Part shown: positions 24,061 through 33,504 of the stretch, one piece after another
How the letters are laid out: each line of letters starts with the position of its first letter
Numbering within the stretch: position 1 is the first letter of the stretch
NCBI GenBank assembly: GCA_035640715.1
Contig: DASQVO010000252.1
Span: 1-33,504 of the forward strand
Source of the DNA: DASQVO01 sp035640715
Lineage (GTDB): Bacteria; Actinomycetota; Actinomycetes; Streptosporangiales; Streptosporangiaceae
Direction of reading: 5' to 3'
DNA length: 33,504 nt
Notes under the pieces: generated by a model
What the model saw: only the letters and a program-made list of their open reading frames with translations
Database searches by the model: none
What the model was told of the DNA's origin: nothing
Program-made: the position numbers and the translations under genes

Positions 24061-25127
24061 AACGCTCTATCGTAGTGATCGCCGCTATCGCTGCCGCGCT
24101 GATCGGCCCGGCCCTGGTGGCCGTGCCCGCAAGTGCCGGGAACACCACCACCACCGTCTGGTGTCCCACAGGCAGCAGCTGCGCCACCATGCTGGAACGT
24201 ATGATCCACTACAGTGGTGCGAACTATTCACCGGGTGCCAACAACATGGTGGTTGACATCCCGCCGCCGCCCTGCCTGTGGGAACCGATCGGCAACGCGA
24301 CGACCGGCAGTAAAGCGATCATCAAGGAATTCGGTACTAACCCGAATAATGCGGGCACTCAGTTTGAAGTTAATCAGTCGGTGCAGCAGGCCGATAATTT
24401 CCTGAAGCAGAATCCACCGCCCGCTGGTGAGTGGTACTGGCTGCCGGTCAACGATGCGGCGGGACAGGCAGGGATTAACGAGTGCCTGAAAATGCCACTG
24501 TACGTGTTCGTGCCGCCCGGGCAGCCGCTACCGGGGATTCAGCTACCGCCGCAGACGATGGCCCAGCTAGTGTTCACCCAGATGGGGATCCCCGGGGCCG
24601 GCCAGATGATGCTGAACCCCACCTCCGGGAAGACCTTCACCAACCTGCCGACCTTCGTCCGGGTGACGTTGCTCAGCAAGAACAAGAACAACAAGAACAA
24701 GAACAACATGTACGAGACCGCGCCCAACGGGCAGCCATATGTAACCGTCACCGGCAGCCTCGCCGGCACCACCGTGACCGTCTGGGCTGTCGCGTCGCGC
24801 CTGCAGGTCAGCGCGTCCGGCGGATCGGGCTACACACCCGACACCAGCAACTGCGGCTACCTGGGGTCGCGCGAGATTAACGACGCGCAGTTCGTTGCGA
24901 AGGCAGGGCCCGGCACCCCGATCGACTGCGGCGTGACGTTCCAGGCGCCGGCGACGTGGCAGATCACGGCGACCATGAACTGGCAGGCCTGCTGGGCACC
25001 GGTCGCGGGCGGCGGCCTTCCCCCGGCCAACTGCAGGCCGGTGCCCGGCGCGCAGCTCAACGGGCTGACCTGGACGCGGCGGGTCGCCGTCAACGAGATC
25101 CAGTCCGTCAACAACGGTAACAGCTGA
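24057..25127 (+). CDS. secreted protein of unknown function, coupled to lipoprotein
   Basis: This 356-residue protein starts at GTG 24057 with AAGGAG 8 bases upstream and a 4-nt overlap with the lipoprotein gene. It has a classic Sec signal peptide (KRSIVVIAAIAAALIGPAL, cut near ASA-G at about residue 27). The mature part has several Cys (WCPTGSSCATM, PCLW, NECL, NCGYLG, IDCG, QACW, NCRP), consistent with disulfide-bonded extracellular folding. An unusual KNKNNKNKNN stretch sits near residue 210. No catalytic motif or anchor was seen. Place behind a Tad operon suggests a surface or pilus-associated role (inference). Confidence 0.75.
   Translation: MKRSIVVIAAIAAALIGPALVAVPASAGNTTTTVWCPTGSSCATMLERMIHYSGANYSPGANNMVVDIPPPPCLWEPIGNATTGSKAIIKEFGTNPNNAGTQFEVNQSVQQADNFLKQNPPPAGEWYWLPVNDAAGQAGINECLKMPLYVFVPPGQPLPGIQLPPQTMAQLVFTQMGIPGAGQMMLNPTSGKTFTNLPTFVRVTLLSKNKNNKNKNNMYETAPNGQPYVTVTGSLAGTTVTVWAVASRLQVSASGGSGYTPDTSNCGYLGSREINDAQFVAKAGPGTPIDCGVTFQAPATWQITATMNWQACWAPVAGGGLPPANCRPVPGAQLNGLTWTRRVAVNEIQSVNNGNS
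24679..24708 (+). repeat. AAGAAC/AAC trinucleotide-type repeat inside secreted protein gene
   Basis: A 30-base run made only of AAG and AAC codons encodes alternating Lys and Asn. It is A-rich in an otherwise G/C-rich gene, consistent with a simple-sequence expansion within a surface loop. Confidence 0.6.
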
Positions 25128-25132
25128 CCGTT

Positions 25133-25158
25133 CCGGCCCGGGCGTGGGCGCGGGCCGG
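25133..25158. terminator. hairpin between convergent genes
   Basis: CCGGCCCG and CGGGCCGG form a perfect 8-bp stem over a 10-base loop, just after the secreted-protein stop and before the end of the minus-strand vapC. It probably ends both transcripts. No T run is present. Confidence 0.5.
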
Positions 25159-25177
25159 GCGACCGTCGTTCGCGGTT

Positions 25178-25615
25178 CTAGTCGAGGGTGCCGCGCGGTG
25201 CGATCCACATATGCGGCTGGCCGGTCGTGGCTGCGATGTGCTCGAAGTCCGCGTCGTAGTGCAGGATCACCGCGCCGTGGTGCTCGGCGACCGCGGCGGT
25301 GAGCAGGTCGATCACTCCTGCGGCGCGGTGGTGCCCTCTGGCGGCCATCCGGACCTGGACGTCACGGGCTCGCTCAGCGATCGCCTCGCTGATGGGAAGC
25401 GGGACGTAGAGGGCCTTGCGGCGCTGTGCGATTGCCCGGACGTCGGTTACGTCGCGACCGGAGTAACCGGCCTCCAGGTCTACTGTTACGCAGGTGGCAG
25501 CGGCGCGGTCGGCAATCAGGCCCGCGATGATGTTGCGTACCTTCTCCTGGTTGACCCGGGCGTGCGCCGACGTGTCAATAAGGTAAAGCTGCCCGGGCTC
25601 TGCCGGTGTGGTCAC
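25178..25615 (-). CDS. VapC-type PIN-domain ribonuclease toxin (pair 1)
   Basis: This 145-residue PIN-domain protein starts at GTG 25615, whose GTGA overlaps the antitoxin stop. The acidic residues expected of VapC are visible: Asp in YLIDTSAHAR, Glu in VDLEAGYSGRD, Asp in GVIDLLTAAVA and the HYDADFEHIA motif. VapC toxins cut tRNA or rRNA and are held inactive by VapB. Full length and intact motifs suggest it is functional. Confidence 0.9.
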   Translation of the reverse strand: MTTPAEPGQLYLIDTSAHARVNQEKVRNIIAGLIADRAAATCVTVDLEAGYSGRDVTDVRAIAQRRKALYVPLPISEAIAERARDVQVRMAARGHHRAAGVIDLLTAAVAEHHGAVILHYDADFEHIAATTGQPHMWIAPRGTLD

Positions 25616-25821
25616 CGCCGGGCCTGGCGCATGATCTCCGGATCGGTGATATCGGGGCCGATTCCCAGGGCGTAAGGATCGTCAAGGAGCTGCTCGATCC
25701 GGCGGCGCCGCTCTGCCACGAAGGCGAGTGCGGCGTTGACCGTCTCTTTCTTCGTCGTCGTGCCCAGTTCCCTAGCGGCCAGATCGAGCGCCTCATCATC
25801 GATGTCGATCATCGTCTTCAT
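25612..25821 (-). CDS. VapB-type antitoxin (pair 1)
   Basis: This 69-residue protein starts at ATG 25821 (MKTMIDIDDEALDLAARELG); an earlier ATG in the same frame would run through the operator. The TTTKKETVNAALAFVAERRRR segment is typical of the ribbon-helix-helix VapB group, with a C-terminal tail that wraps the toxin. It overlaps vapC by 4 nt. A palindromic operator lies directly upstream, so self-repression with VapC is likely. Confidence 0.88.
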   Translation of the reverse strand: MKTMIDIDDEALDLAARELGTTTKKETVNAALAFVAERRRRIEQLLDDPYALGIGPDITDPEIMRQARR

Positions 25822-25829
25822 ATATCCGA

Positions 25830-25850
25830 TCATATGTCGAGGACATATGA
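25830..25850. promoter_or_regulatory. vapBC operator palindrome
   Basis: TCATATGTC-N3-GACATATGA is a perfect inverted repeat directly upstream of the vapB start. A further CATATG half site lies at 25860-25865 and a CATATA at 25819. The A/T-rich sites stand out from their surroundings and fit binding of the VapB ribbon-helix-helix dimer. Confidence 0.75.
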
Positions 25851-25899
25851 CCGGCAATACATATGTTGGACCAGAACGTGCCGGGAACTCGTGGCTCAC

Positions 25900-28800
25900 T
25901 CACGACGCCGGGGCGGAGTCGAAGAGACGGAGCCGGTGCGCCGTCGCCGCCGCCTCAGTGCGGCTGCTGACGTTCAGCTTGGCGAGGATGTTCGAGACGT
26001 GAACACTCGCTGTCTTGGCCGAGATGAACAGCTCGCTGGCGATCTCGCGGTTGCTCCGGCCGGCCGCCACCAGGCGCAGCACCTCGAGCTCACGGGCAGT
26101 GAGGCCGAGCGGTCCGTGCGAGCTGGCAGGGATCCCGCCGTCCGCAGCCCTGTCATCGGTTGGCCGGACGCGGCGGGAGAGCCTGGCGATATCGTCGCCG
26201 AGAGGGCCGAGCCGCAGACGGTCCGCGAGCGGGGCGGCTCGCCGCAGGCGCGCGGCCGCCCCGTCGCGGTCGGCCTGAGCCATTGCCGCCTCAGCGGCGC
26301 GGAGCAGCGCCTCCGCCTGCGGGTACGGCTGTCCGACGGCTTCCCATGCGGCAGCCGCGTCGTCCCAGGCGGTCCGCGCGTCGGCGTGTGCCGGGGGGGA
26401 CGCTGCCGACCCGGTTACGTGCGCTTCGGCGATCGCTGAGACGGCGGCAGCCTGTGCCGGGGTGCCTGGCCGCCTAGCCGCCGCTGGGCCGCCATCTGCC
26501 ATGGAACGTTCCGCCAGCAGGATTTCCGCGGCGAAGGTCAGGCGGTAGGCCTGCTGCACAGGACCGAACGATTCCACTTTCTCCGCTTGGACGCGGAGCT
26601 GGTCGAGCAGGGTCTCTGCGCTGCCGCGCAGCGGCTCATCGCGGGTCACTGCCGCCTGCCCCAGCGCCACCGTGCAGGCACGTGCAGCCGCGGCAAGCAC
26701 CGGCCATCCGTAGCGGGGACTGCTCGCGAACAGGTCGAAGCCGCCGAGCGCTCCTGCGGCGAAGGTAACAGCGCCGGCGATGTCGCCGCGCACCAGGAAC
26801 AGCCGGATCTCCAGTTCGGCCAGCGGAAGCTGGTACGCGTCCTTGAACCGGGCGCCTGCCCGTACGCCGTGCGCGGCGGAAGCCAACTCGGCCGCGGTAT
26901 CCACATCCCCGCGCGCCACGGCGATCAAGCCGGCGACAACCTCCAGCTCCGCGCCGTGCAGCGGCGGCGGTGACAGTTCCATCGCCCGCTCGATAACCTC
27001 GGTCGCCTCGTCCCAGCGGCCCAGGGACATCAGCGGCTCCGCGAGGTTGATTGCCAGGACCGAGCCCGAGGTGCGCGCGAGGCCGTAGCCTTGCGCACTT
27101 GCTATGCCCCGGCGGGCGACGTCGGCGGCGGCCTCATGCTCGCCCGCGCCCTGCAGCAGATGAGATTCGTTGATCGCGGCGCCCAGTAGCTCCCCATAGG
27201 CCCTTGCCTGTGCGGCGATCGAGCGTGCCTGGGCGATTAGCTCCAGGGGCTCGCTGCCCTGCCTCGCCATACCGCCCGGGCCAGCCACAGCTGCGGCCAG
27301 GGTCGTAAGGGCACAGGCCTCGCGGGCGTCATCGCCCGCCCGGCGGGCCAGCGCCAGCGCCTCCTCTGCCAGGGCGCGGTCCTGCAGGTTATGTTGTCCC
27401 TTCAATGCGCATTCGAGGAGAATTCGAGCCCTCGCGCCGGGGAAGACATCGGCCGGAACTAGCTGGAGAGCCTGATTAACGTCGTCGGGGTCAACCGGAC
27501 GGCCTAGCTGATGGCCGAAGTGACTGCGGACGCCCAGCAGGACCGCAACCCGGACCGGCTCCTTCGCTGGATCCAGTTCCTTCAGAGCCGCGTTGGCGAA
27601 GGCGATCCCGCGCTCGGCCTCGCCGGCATCGTCGGCCGCTTCAACGGCCTGCTCAAGGACCTGTGCGTGCTCCGCGCCGATCCGCTGCGCCGCGTCGGGC
27701 ACCCGGTCCCACAGCTCGAGGACACGCGAGAGCAAGGCAAGCCGCTCGGCATGCGCGACGGCCCGGCCCGCCTGCGCCGCCGCCTGCCAGGCGCTGATCA
27801 GCGCCCAGGTCACATTGTGCGCGGAATACCAGTGGTGGGCCATCTCGATGGCCGCGCGGCCCGGCGGAACGAGCGAGGGATCGGCGTCAATGGCCTCGGC
27901 GAACCGGGCGTGCAGGCGGCCGTGCTCGCCTGGCAGCAGGTCCTCGTGCACCGCCTCACGGATCAGGGCGTGCCTGAACACATAATCATCGGCGTCAGTG
28001 ACCAGCGTGTTGGCGGTAACGGCCGGGCGCAGGGCACGAGCCAGCTCATCGGAGCCGAGGCCCGTCACGGCGGCAAGGAGCGCATGCCCGACGCGCTCGC
28101 CGCCGGCACTCGCCACCCGCAATACCTCCTGGGACTCTTCCGGTAGCCGGCGAACGCCGATAAGGAGCAGGTCACGAAGCGAGTCCGGCAGTTCGCAGTC
28201 CTCAGGGCAGCAGAGCAGCGACTCGAGGAAGAACGGGTTTCCCTCGGTGCGACGGTACAGGCGCTCCGCGTACGCGGCATCAAGGGTGCGGCCGAGTATG
28301 CGCCCAGCCAGCTCACCGGCCTCCCGCCGGGTAAGCCGGGGCAGGTCTATGCGCTCGACCCAGTCGATCCTGCCGAGCTCAGCGAGCAGCGGACGCAGCG
28401 GATGCGTCCGCTGCAACTCGTCGGAGCGGTAGGTGACGACGATGAGCACGCCGTCCAGGGCCCGCTGATTACGGACAAGGAAGGCGAGCAGGTCACGGCT
28501 GGACCGGTCGGCCCAGTGCGCGTCCTCGATCGCCAGGATCACCGGTGACTGCTCGGCGAGCCGCTCCAGCAGGACCAGCATCTGCTCGAAGAGCCGCGCT
28601 CGTGTCTCGCCCGGATCACCGTCCGACGCCGGCTCGCCAAGCTCAGGCAGCAGCCGGGCCAGCTCCCGCGTGGCCCGGCCCGGCAGCATCCCGGCAATCG
28701 TCTCGGCGCCAAGCTCGCGTACGAGATCACGCAGCACGGCCGTGAACGGCGCGAACGGCAGGCCGTCGGCGCCGAGTTCCAGGCAGCCGCCGGCCAGGAG

Positions 28801-29208
28801 GCGGGCGCCGGAGCCCGGCCGCCTGCCGGCGAACTCGCTGACGAGCCGGGTCTTGCCGACGCCCGCCTCACCGCCGACGAGAACGGTCGCCGGTTCGCCG
28901 TCCCGTACCCGCGCGAGCGCCGACCGCAACTGGCCGAGCTCGTCAGCTCGCCCGACAAGGACGGTACTGACCGCGCGTGCTCCCATACCCCCCAGAATGC
29001 CATCCAGATCGGACAATCCGGCTGGCTCCGCCGGGCCGTCTCGCCGGGCCGGCCCGGCGGAAGGCGCTCGCCCGCCGGCGCTCCGGGCCGGTGTGGCGGG
29101 TGCCACCACCGCCTCGTTCGGCATGCCGGTCCGAGACCCGGGCGGCCGGGACCCGGCGAGCAGCCGTTCCCCGTCCGGCGGGACGCTAGACGGCACGGTC
29201 ATGGTCAC
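25900..29208 (-). CDS. LAL-family transcriptional regulator, ATPase plus LuxR helix-turn-helix
   Basis: This 1102-residue regulator starts at GTG 29208 with GAGGTG upstream; ATG 29202 is also possible. A disordered N-terminus (1-80) precedes an AAA-type ATPase with Walker A GGEAGVGKTR (about 108-117) and Walker B ILAIEDAHWAD. A long tetratricopeptide-like helical middle (about 400-1000) follows. The C-terminal LuxR domain (about 1036-1095) reads LTARELEVLRLVAAGRSNREIA with ISAKTASVHVSNILAKLNV. LAL proteins often activate secondary-metabolite or sugar-use genes in response to a ligand. No target cluster is beside it. It is probably co-transcribed with the small gene just upstream. Confidence 0.9.
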   Translation of the reverse strand: MTMTVPSSVPPDGERLLAGSRPPGSRTGMPNEAVVAPATPARSAGGRAPSAGPARRDGPAEPAGLSDLDGILGGMGARAVSTVLVGRADELGQLRSALARVRDGEPATVLVGGEAGVGKTRLVSEFAGRRPGSGARLLAGGCLELGADGLPFAPFTAVLRDLVRELGAETIAGMLPGRATRELARLLPELGEPASDGDPGETRARLFEQMLVLLERLAEQSPVILAIEDAHWADRSSRDLLAFLVRNQRALDGVLIVVTYRSDELQRTHPLRPLLAELGRIDWVERIDLPRLTRREAGELAGRILGRTLDAAYAERLYRRTEGNPFFLESLLCCPEDCELPDSLRDLLLIGVRRLPEESQEVLRVASAGGERVGHALLAAVTGLGSDELARALRPAVTANTLVTDADDYVFRHALIREAVHEDLLPGEHGRLHARFAEAIDADPSLVPPGRAAIEMAHHWYSAHNVTWALISAWQAAAQAGRAVAHAERLALLSRVLELWDRVPDAAQRIGAEHAQVLEQAVEAADDAGEAERGIAFANAALKELDPAKEPVRVAVLLGVRSHFGHQLGRPVDPDDVNQALQLVPADVFPGARARILLECALKGQHNLQDRALAEEALALARRAGDDAREACALTTLAAAVAGPGGMARQGSEPLELIAQARSIAAQARAYGELLGAAINESHLLQGAGEHEAAADVARRGIASAQGYGLARTSGSVLAINLAEPLMSLGRWDEATEVIERAMELSPPPLHGAELEVVAGLIAVARGDVDTAAELASAAHGVRAGARFKDAYQLPLAELEIRLFLVRGDIAGAVTFAAGALGGFDLFASSPRYGWPVLAAAARACTVALGQAAVTRDEPLRGSAETLLDQLRVQAEKVESFGPVQQAYRLTFAAEILLAERSMADGGPAAARRPGTPAQAAAVSAIAEAHVTGSAASPPAHADARTAWDDAAAAWEAVGQPYPQAEALLRAAEAAMAQADRDGAAARLRRAAPLADRLRLGPLGDDIARLSRRVRPTDDRAADGGIPASSHGPLGLTARELEVLRLVAAGRSNREIASELFISAKTASVHVSNILAKLNVSSRTEAAATAHRLRLFDSAPAS

Positions 29209-29216
29209 GGCGCACC

Positions 29217-29495
29217 TCAGGCGGCGTCGCGGCCGGCCGCCGCGTTCTGCGCGGTGCCCTCCTCCAGTGGGCCGCCGCCGGGCGAAGTGCCGTCCGCCGG
29301 CCCCGGGTCAGCGCGGAATGTTCCGTCGACGTAATCGGGTATCCGCACGGTAGCGAGCAGGTCGGGAGCGCTGCTCCTGCGGAGCCGCGCCTTCCGGGCG
29401 TGGCGTGCCTGCCTGGCGCGCAGCCCGTCCTGCGCCGTGGCCTGCATATCCCGGACGTGCTGCTCGGCGATGGCGCGAATCAGATCCGGATGCAT
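29217..29495 (-). CDS. small basic protein upstream of LAL regulator
   Basis: This 92-residue protein starts at ATG 29495, with GGAGGAGGAAGAAG directly upstream. An N-terminal basic helix (HPDLIRAIAEQHVRDMQATA, then a run rich in Arg/Lys/Ala) is followed by APDLLATVRIPDYVDG and a Pro/Gly-rich tail. No membrane helix. Its stop lies 8 bases before the LAL start and overlaps that gene's ribosome site, so the two are likely coupled. Short proteins of this kind (MHPDL... or MNPDLLRQLAEEHIRELRR type) are common and uncharacterised in actinobacteria. Confidence 0.75.
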   Translation of the reverse strand: MHPDLIRAIAEQHVRDMQATAQDGLRARQARHARKARLRRSSAPDLLATVRIPDYVDGTFRADPGPADGTSPGGGPLEEGTAQNAAAGRDAA

Positions 29496-29683
29496 CTTCT
29501 TCCTCCTCCGTCCGCGGCGATCTGGCAATCGCCCGCACCTTCGAGGTTCGTCGTAAGGCCCCACCGGGCGCATCGGGTGAATGCCTTATCTCGGGACCTC
29601 CTGCCGCCTTAGGCCCGCAGGACGGCCCTGAGGCGGCTCAGCACCCAGCCGGCGCCGCCGGACGCCGCGCCGGCTACGCCGAA

Positions 29684-29689
29684 TACACT
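29684..29689 (+). promoter_or_regulatory. candidate typA -10 box
   Basis: TACACT in the context GAATACACTGG fits TANNNT and would give a leader of about 50 bases to typA. No clear -35 is visible. Confidence 0.35.
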
Positions 29690-29746
29690 GGACGTGCTGC
29701 CACATCGCGCGGCAGTTCCCCGCAGAGAACCGAGCGAGACTTTCGC

Positions 29747-31646
<1,900 letters not shown>

Positions 31647-31657
<11 letters not shown>

Positions 31658-31699
31658 GGCCGCGCATGCGTTAAGGCCGAGGAGGCGTAAGGCCGCGCA
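31647..31699. repeat. 20-bp direct repeat at the typA stop
   Basis: AGGAGGCGTAAGGCCGCGCA occurs at 31647-31666 and 31680-31699, 33 bases apart; the first copy contains the typA TAA. A third partial copy (TTAAGGCCGAGGAGG) lies between. It looks like a local duplication of the gene end. Confidence 0.6.
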
Positions 31700-31827
31700 G
31701 GCCAGCTCTCGGCTCCCCAGGAGCCCAAGAGCGCCACCGCGTATACCCCGTCGGAGTGCACCAGGAGGCCGCTGACCGAGTACCTGGGCCCGGATGTGGA
31801 TCGTACTTGCAGCCAGGGCTTATGGCA

Positions 31828-32238
31828 TCAGCTGATGTCGTGGATGCTGTGCTCGGTCAGGTCGCGTGCGTGCCGCGCGACCGTGCGGTAGTCGGCATCG
31901 TCGTGGAGGACCGTCAAGCCGTGATGCGCTGCGGTGGCGGCGATGATGAGGTCCACTGCCGAGGCACTGCGGTGTTCGCCTGCGCGAGCCATCTGGTGCT
32001 GGACAGCAGCGATCCAGCGTCCGGCGTCTTTCGGCACGGACACGTCCGGATACAGGTCAGCGAACATCTCCGTGATCTCGTCGTATTCGGATGCGTTCCT
32101 GGCGCTGTAGAGGAATTCGGTTCGTTGCGGGTAGCAGGATCCGATCGCTTCAGCGTCGATCGCCTCGTACCAGGCGTCCTGCAAGCCGGGATCCCGGAGC
32201 AGCCGGACAAGGCCGGAGGTGTCGATCAGGTAGATCAC
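31828..32238 (-). CDS. VapC-type PIN-domain ribonuclease toxin (pair 2)
   Basis: This 136-residue PIN-domain protein starts at GTG 32238 with a GTGA overlap with its antitoxin. Visible motifs: YLIDTSGLVRLL, RTEFLYSARN, SAVDLIIAATA and LHDDADYRTVA, covering the expected acidic residues. It is only distantly like the first VapC in this window, so the two pairs are separate acquisitions rather than a recent duplication. Confidence 0.9.
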   Translation of the reverse strand: MIYLIDTSGLVRLLRDPGLQDAWYEAIDAEAIGSCYPQRTEFLYSARNASEYDEITEMFADLYPDVSVPKDAGRWIAAVQHQMARAGEHRSASAVDLIIAATAAHHGLTVLHDDADYRTVARHARDLTEHSIHDIS

Positions 32239-32456
32239 CTGAGTTCCTTCTCGGCGCGATGCAGCCGCTCAGCATCCTCGACTGCCCCCCAGCGGCGCGC
32301 ACGCTCGAAGTGCTGGCCAATGCGTGCGGCTCGTTCTTGCTTCTCGGCGTAGTAGCGCAGGGCAAGATTGACGGCTTCCTTCTTCGTCTTTGCTTTGGAC
32401 AGGGCCATGGCACGGTCAAGCATGTCTTGGTCGATGTCAATCTGGGTCACAGCCAT
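32235..32456 (-). CDS. VapB-type antitoxin (pair 2)
   Basis: This 73-residue protein starts at ATG 32456 (MAVTQIDIDQDMLDRAMALS), with GGAAGG about 6 bases upstream. The KTKKEAVNLALRYYAEKQER segment is typical of VapB proteins with a ribbon-helix-helix N-terminus. It overlaps vapC by 4 nt. Upstream is an A/T-rich promoter with repeated TGGTAA, likely the operator. Confidence 0.88.
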   Translation of the reverse strand: MAVTQIDIDQDMLDRAMALSKAKTKKEAVNLALRYYAEKQERAARIGQHFERARRWGAVEDAERLHRAEKELR

Positions 32457-32476
32457 GGGATACCTTCCAGGATGTT

Positions 32477-32512
32477 TACCATACACAAAAAATTATACGT
32501 TACCAACATTCT
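32477..32512 (-). promoter_or_regulatory. vapBC pair 2 promoter with TATAAT and TGGTAA repeats
   Basis: Read on the minus strand, a perfect TATAAT (32497-32492) is flanked by TTGGTAACG and TATGGTAAAC, two like copies either side of the -10 box. The start of transcription would fall about 30 bases before vapB. The repeats are probably VapB binding sites that block the promoter. Confidence 0.6.
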
Positions 32513-32638
32513 ATGGTGGGTCCGGTAACTCGTGTACGCCGACACCCCTCATCACCTGGCTGCTACCCATGGCGGACGACGAGGACCGGATCCGCCTCAG
32601 CGGCTATCGCCGCTGGCCAGCGTGTGGCGGGGATCCGC

Positions 32639-33169
32639 TTACTCTTCCCACGCTGGGACCGGAGGCAGTCCGCGGGCGGCCCTGGCTCTATCGGTCAGTT
32701 CCTGGATCAGCTCTGTCTTGGCCCAGGTGTAGCCGGCCGATGCTTCGTGGCGGACGGCCAAGTCGCGTTTCAGGGCGCCGTACCGCTGTGCGTCGGCCGG
32801 ATGGGTGCGCAGATAATCACGGAGCAGCAGCTCGTTCCGGGTCGGCCATGTGCCAGCAGGGACAATGTGGAGGTGGTAGGCCCGCTTGCCGTTTTTATCG
32901 CGGCGGTAGAACAAGCGGCCGGGCATCCCGGTGTCACGATGCTGATAGCCGAGAAGCCGGAGCGTTTCATCACGGGCGGTGACCTGGGCCAGGTCTGCGG
33001 CTGCCGCCATCAGATCGATGATCGGCTTGGCGGCCAGCCCTGGCACCGCCGTACTGCCGATGTGCTCAATGGCGGTCAACAGCCCTGGCAGGCTATCTCG
33101 CAGCTCCGCGCAAGCCGCCTCAGCGTTGCCCGGCCACGCGTCGTCGTAGTCCACGACCTCGATCGCCAT
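32639..33169 (-). CDS. GrpB/UPF0157-family nucleotidyltransferase-like protein
   Basis: This 176-residue protein starts at ATG 33169. It has the family's opening VDYDDAWP, the nucleotidyltransferase-like motif HIGSTAVPGLAAKPIIDLM (about 36-54), and YHLHIVPAGT (about 97-106) before RNELLLRDYLRTHP. Full length for the family. The fold is nucleotidyltransferase-like, but the substrate is not established. It stands alone between vapBC pair 2 and uppP. Confidence 0.9.
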   Translation of the reverse strand: MAIEVVDYDDAWPGNAEAACAELRDSLPGLLTAIEHIGSTAVPGLAAKPIIDLMAAAADLAQVTARDETLRLLGYQHRDTGMPGRLFYRRDKNGKRAYHLHIVPAGTWPTRNELLLRDYLRTHPADAQRYGALKRDLAVRHEASAGYTWAKTELIQELTDRARAARGLPPVPAWEE

Positions 33170-33249
33170 CGACTCGAGGCTAGCAACAGGTCCGTGCCCG
33201 GTGTGACATGATCCCGGTCGCGCGTTGGACGGCCGTCACGCCTGAGGCG

Positions 33250-33504
33250 CTACCTGACGTGCAGGTATACGGCGCTGCCGATGCCGACGACGAGGCAGTA
33301 GATGGCGAATGGCATCAGGGTACGGGTGTGGTCCTGAAGGTAACGGACGAAGAACCGCAGGGTCAGGAAGGCGCCGACGCCCGACAGGATGCTGCCGGCC
33401 AGCACCTGCCCGCGGATGCCGTTGCCGAGCGGGCCCATCAGGTCGGGAATCTTCAGCACGCCGGCCGCGAGGATGACGGGCGCGGACAGCAGGAACGAGA
33501 ACCG
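33250..33504 (-). CDS. uppP: undecaprenyl-diphosphatase UppP, C-terminal part
   Basis: Partial gene: the frame stays open to the window's right edge (RFSFLLSAPVILAAGVLK), so its start is outside. The visible 84 residues show the UppP/BacA end: RFSFLLSAPV (part of the family's PxxxSR-FSFLLSxP site), a helix ILSGVGAFLTLRFFVRYL, and FAIYCLVVGIGSAVYL at the C-terminus. UppP removes phosphate from undecaprenyl diphosphate to recycle the lipid carrier of wall synthesis, and gives bacitracin resistance. Confidence 0.9.
   Translation of the reverse strand, partial: RFSFLLSAPVILAAGVLKIPDLMGPLGNGIRGQVLAGSILSGVGAFLTLRFFVRYLQDHTRTLMPFAIYCLVVGIGSAVYLHVR

Noticed and set aside
24679..24708. short regular repeat considered as a CRISPR-like array
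   Set aside because: It is a codon-level simple repeat within an open frame, with no spacers.
32368..33211. two plus-strand frames over vapB 2 and the GrpB-family gene
   Set aside because: Antisense to genes with clear family motifs; they cross the vapBC promoter.

Overview
The window is about 33.5 kb of very GC-rich DNA. Codon third positions are strongly G/C, GTG and TTG starts are common, and adjacent genes often overlap by 4 nt (ATGA or GTGA). A single-chain EccC, a WXG100-like protein, an actinobacterial-type Tad locus, a LysM-BTAD protein and a LAL/LuxR giant regulator all point to an actinomycete, probably of the Streptomyces/Streptosporangiales kind. The genus cannot be fixed from sequence reading alone.

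Layout, left to right. (a) 1-2353: the 3' part of an ATP-binding SpoIIE-type phosphatase (GAF-GAF-PP2C) and a small membrane protein. (b) 2354-2801: no gene; IS21-like terminal repeats and what looks like the 5' part of a group II intron, so this is a mobile-element scar. (c) 2802-5640, minus strand: a tightly overlapped set of unknown genes, the first of which is broken by a frameshift, followed by two small plus-strand membrane proteins (5660-6541). (d) 6448-11429, minus strand: a type VII secretion pair, a WXG100-like protein and a 1500-residue EccC/EssC ATPase, separated by a strong hairpin. The unknown genes of (c) lie downstream on the same strand and may be accessory factors. (e) 11430-12234: a regulatory region with a 13-bp direct repeat, strong hairpins and two nested short ORFs. 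(f) 12235-13029: a PrmC/HemK-related methyltransferase. (g) 13154-13258: a possible leaderless 34-residue peptide.

(h) 13475-23071, plus strand: a Tad (Flp) pilus or secretion operon in the order SAF/CpaB-like, TadZ/CpaE-like, TadA/CpaF, TadB, TadC, Flp pilin, TadE-like, TadE-like, TadG-like, then a large membrane protein carrying LysM outside and a winged-helix/BTAD regulator-like region inside. (i) 23231-25127: a possible Cys-containing small ORF, a lipoprotein and a secreted protein, likely accessory to the pilus. (j) 25178-25821: a VapBC toxin-antitoxin pair with a clear operator palindrome. (k) 25900-29495: a LAL-type ATPase-LuxR regulator behind a small basic gene. (l) 29747-31657: typA/bipA. 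(m) 31828-32456: a second VapBC pair with a TATAAT promoter. (n) 32639-33169: a GrpB-family protein. (o) 33250-33504: the 3' end of uppP on the minus strand.

The two most interesting zones are the T7SS-linked block of unknown, partly broken genes (2802-6541) and the Tad operon ending in a predicted transmembrane LysM-BTAD regulator with secreted neighbours. No rRNA, tRNA or CRISPR was seen.
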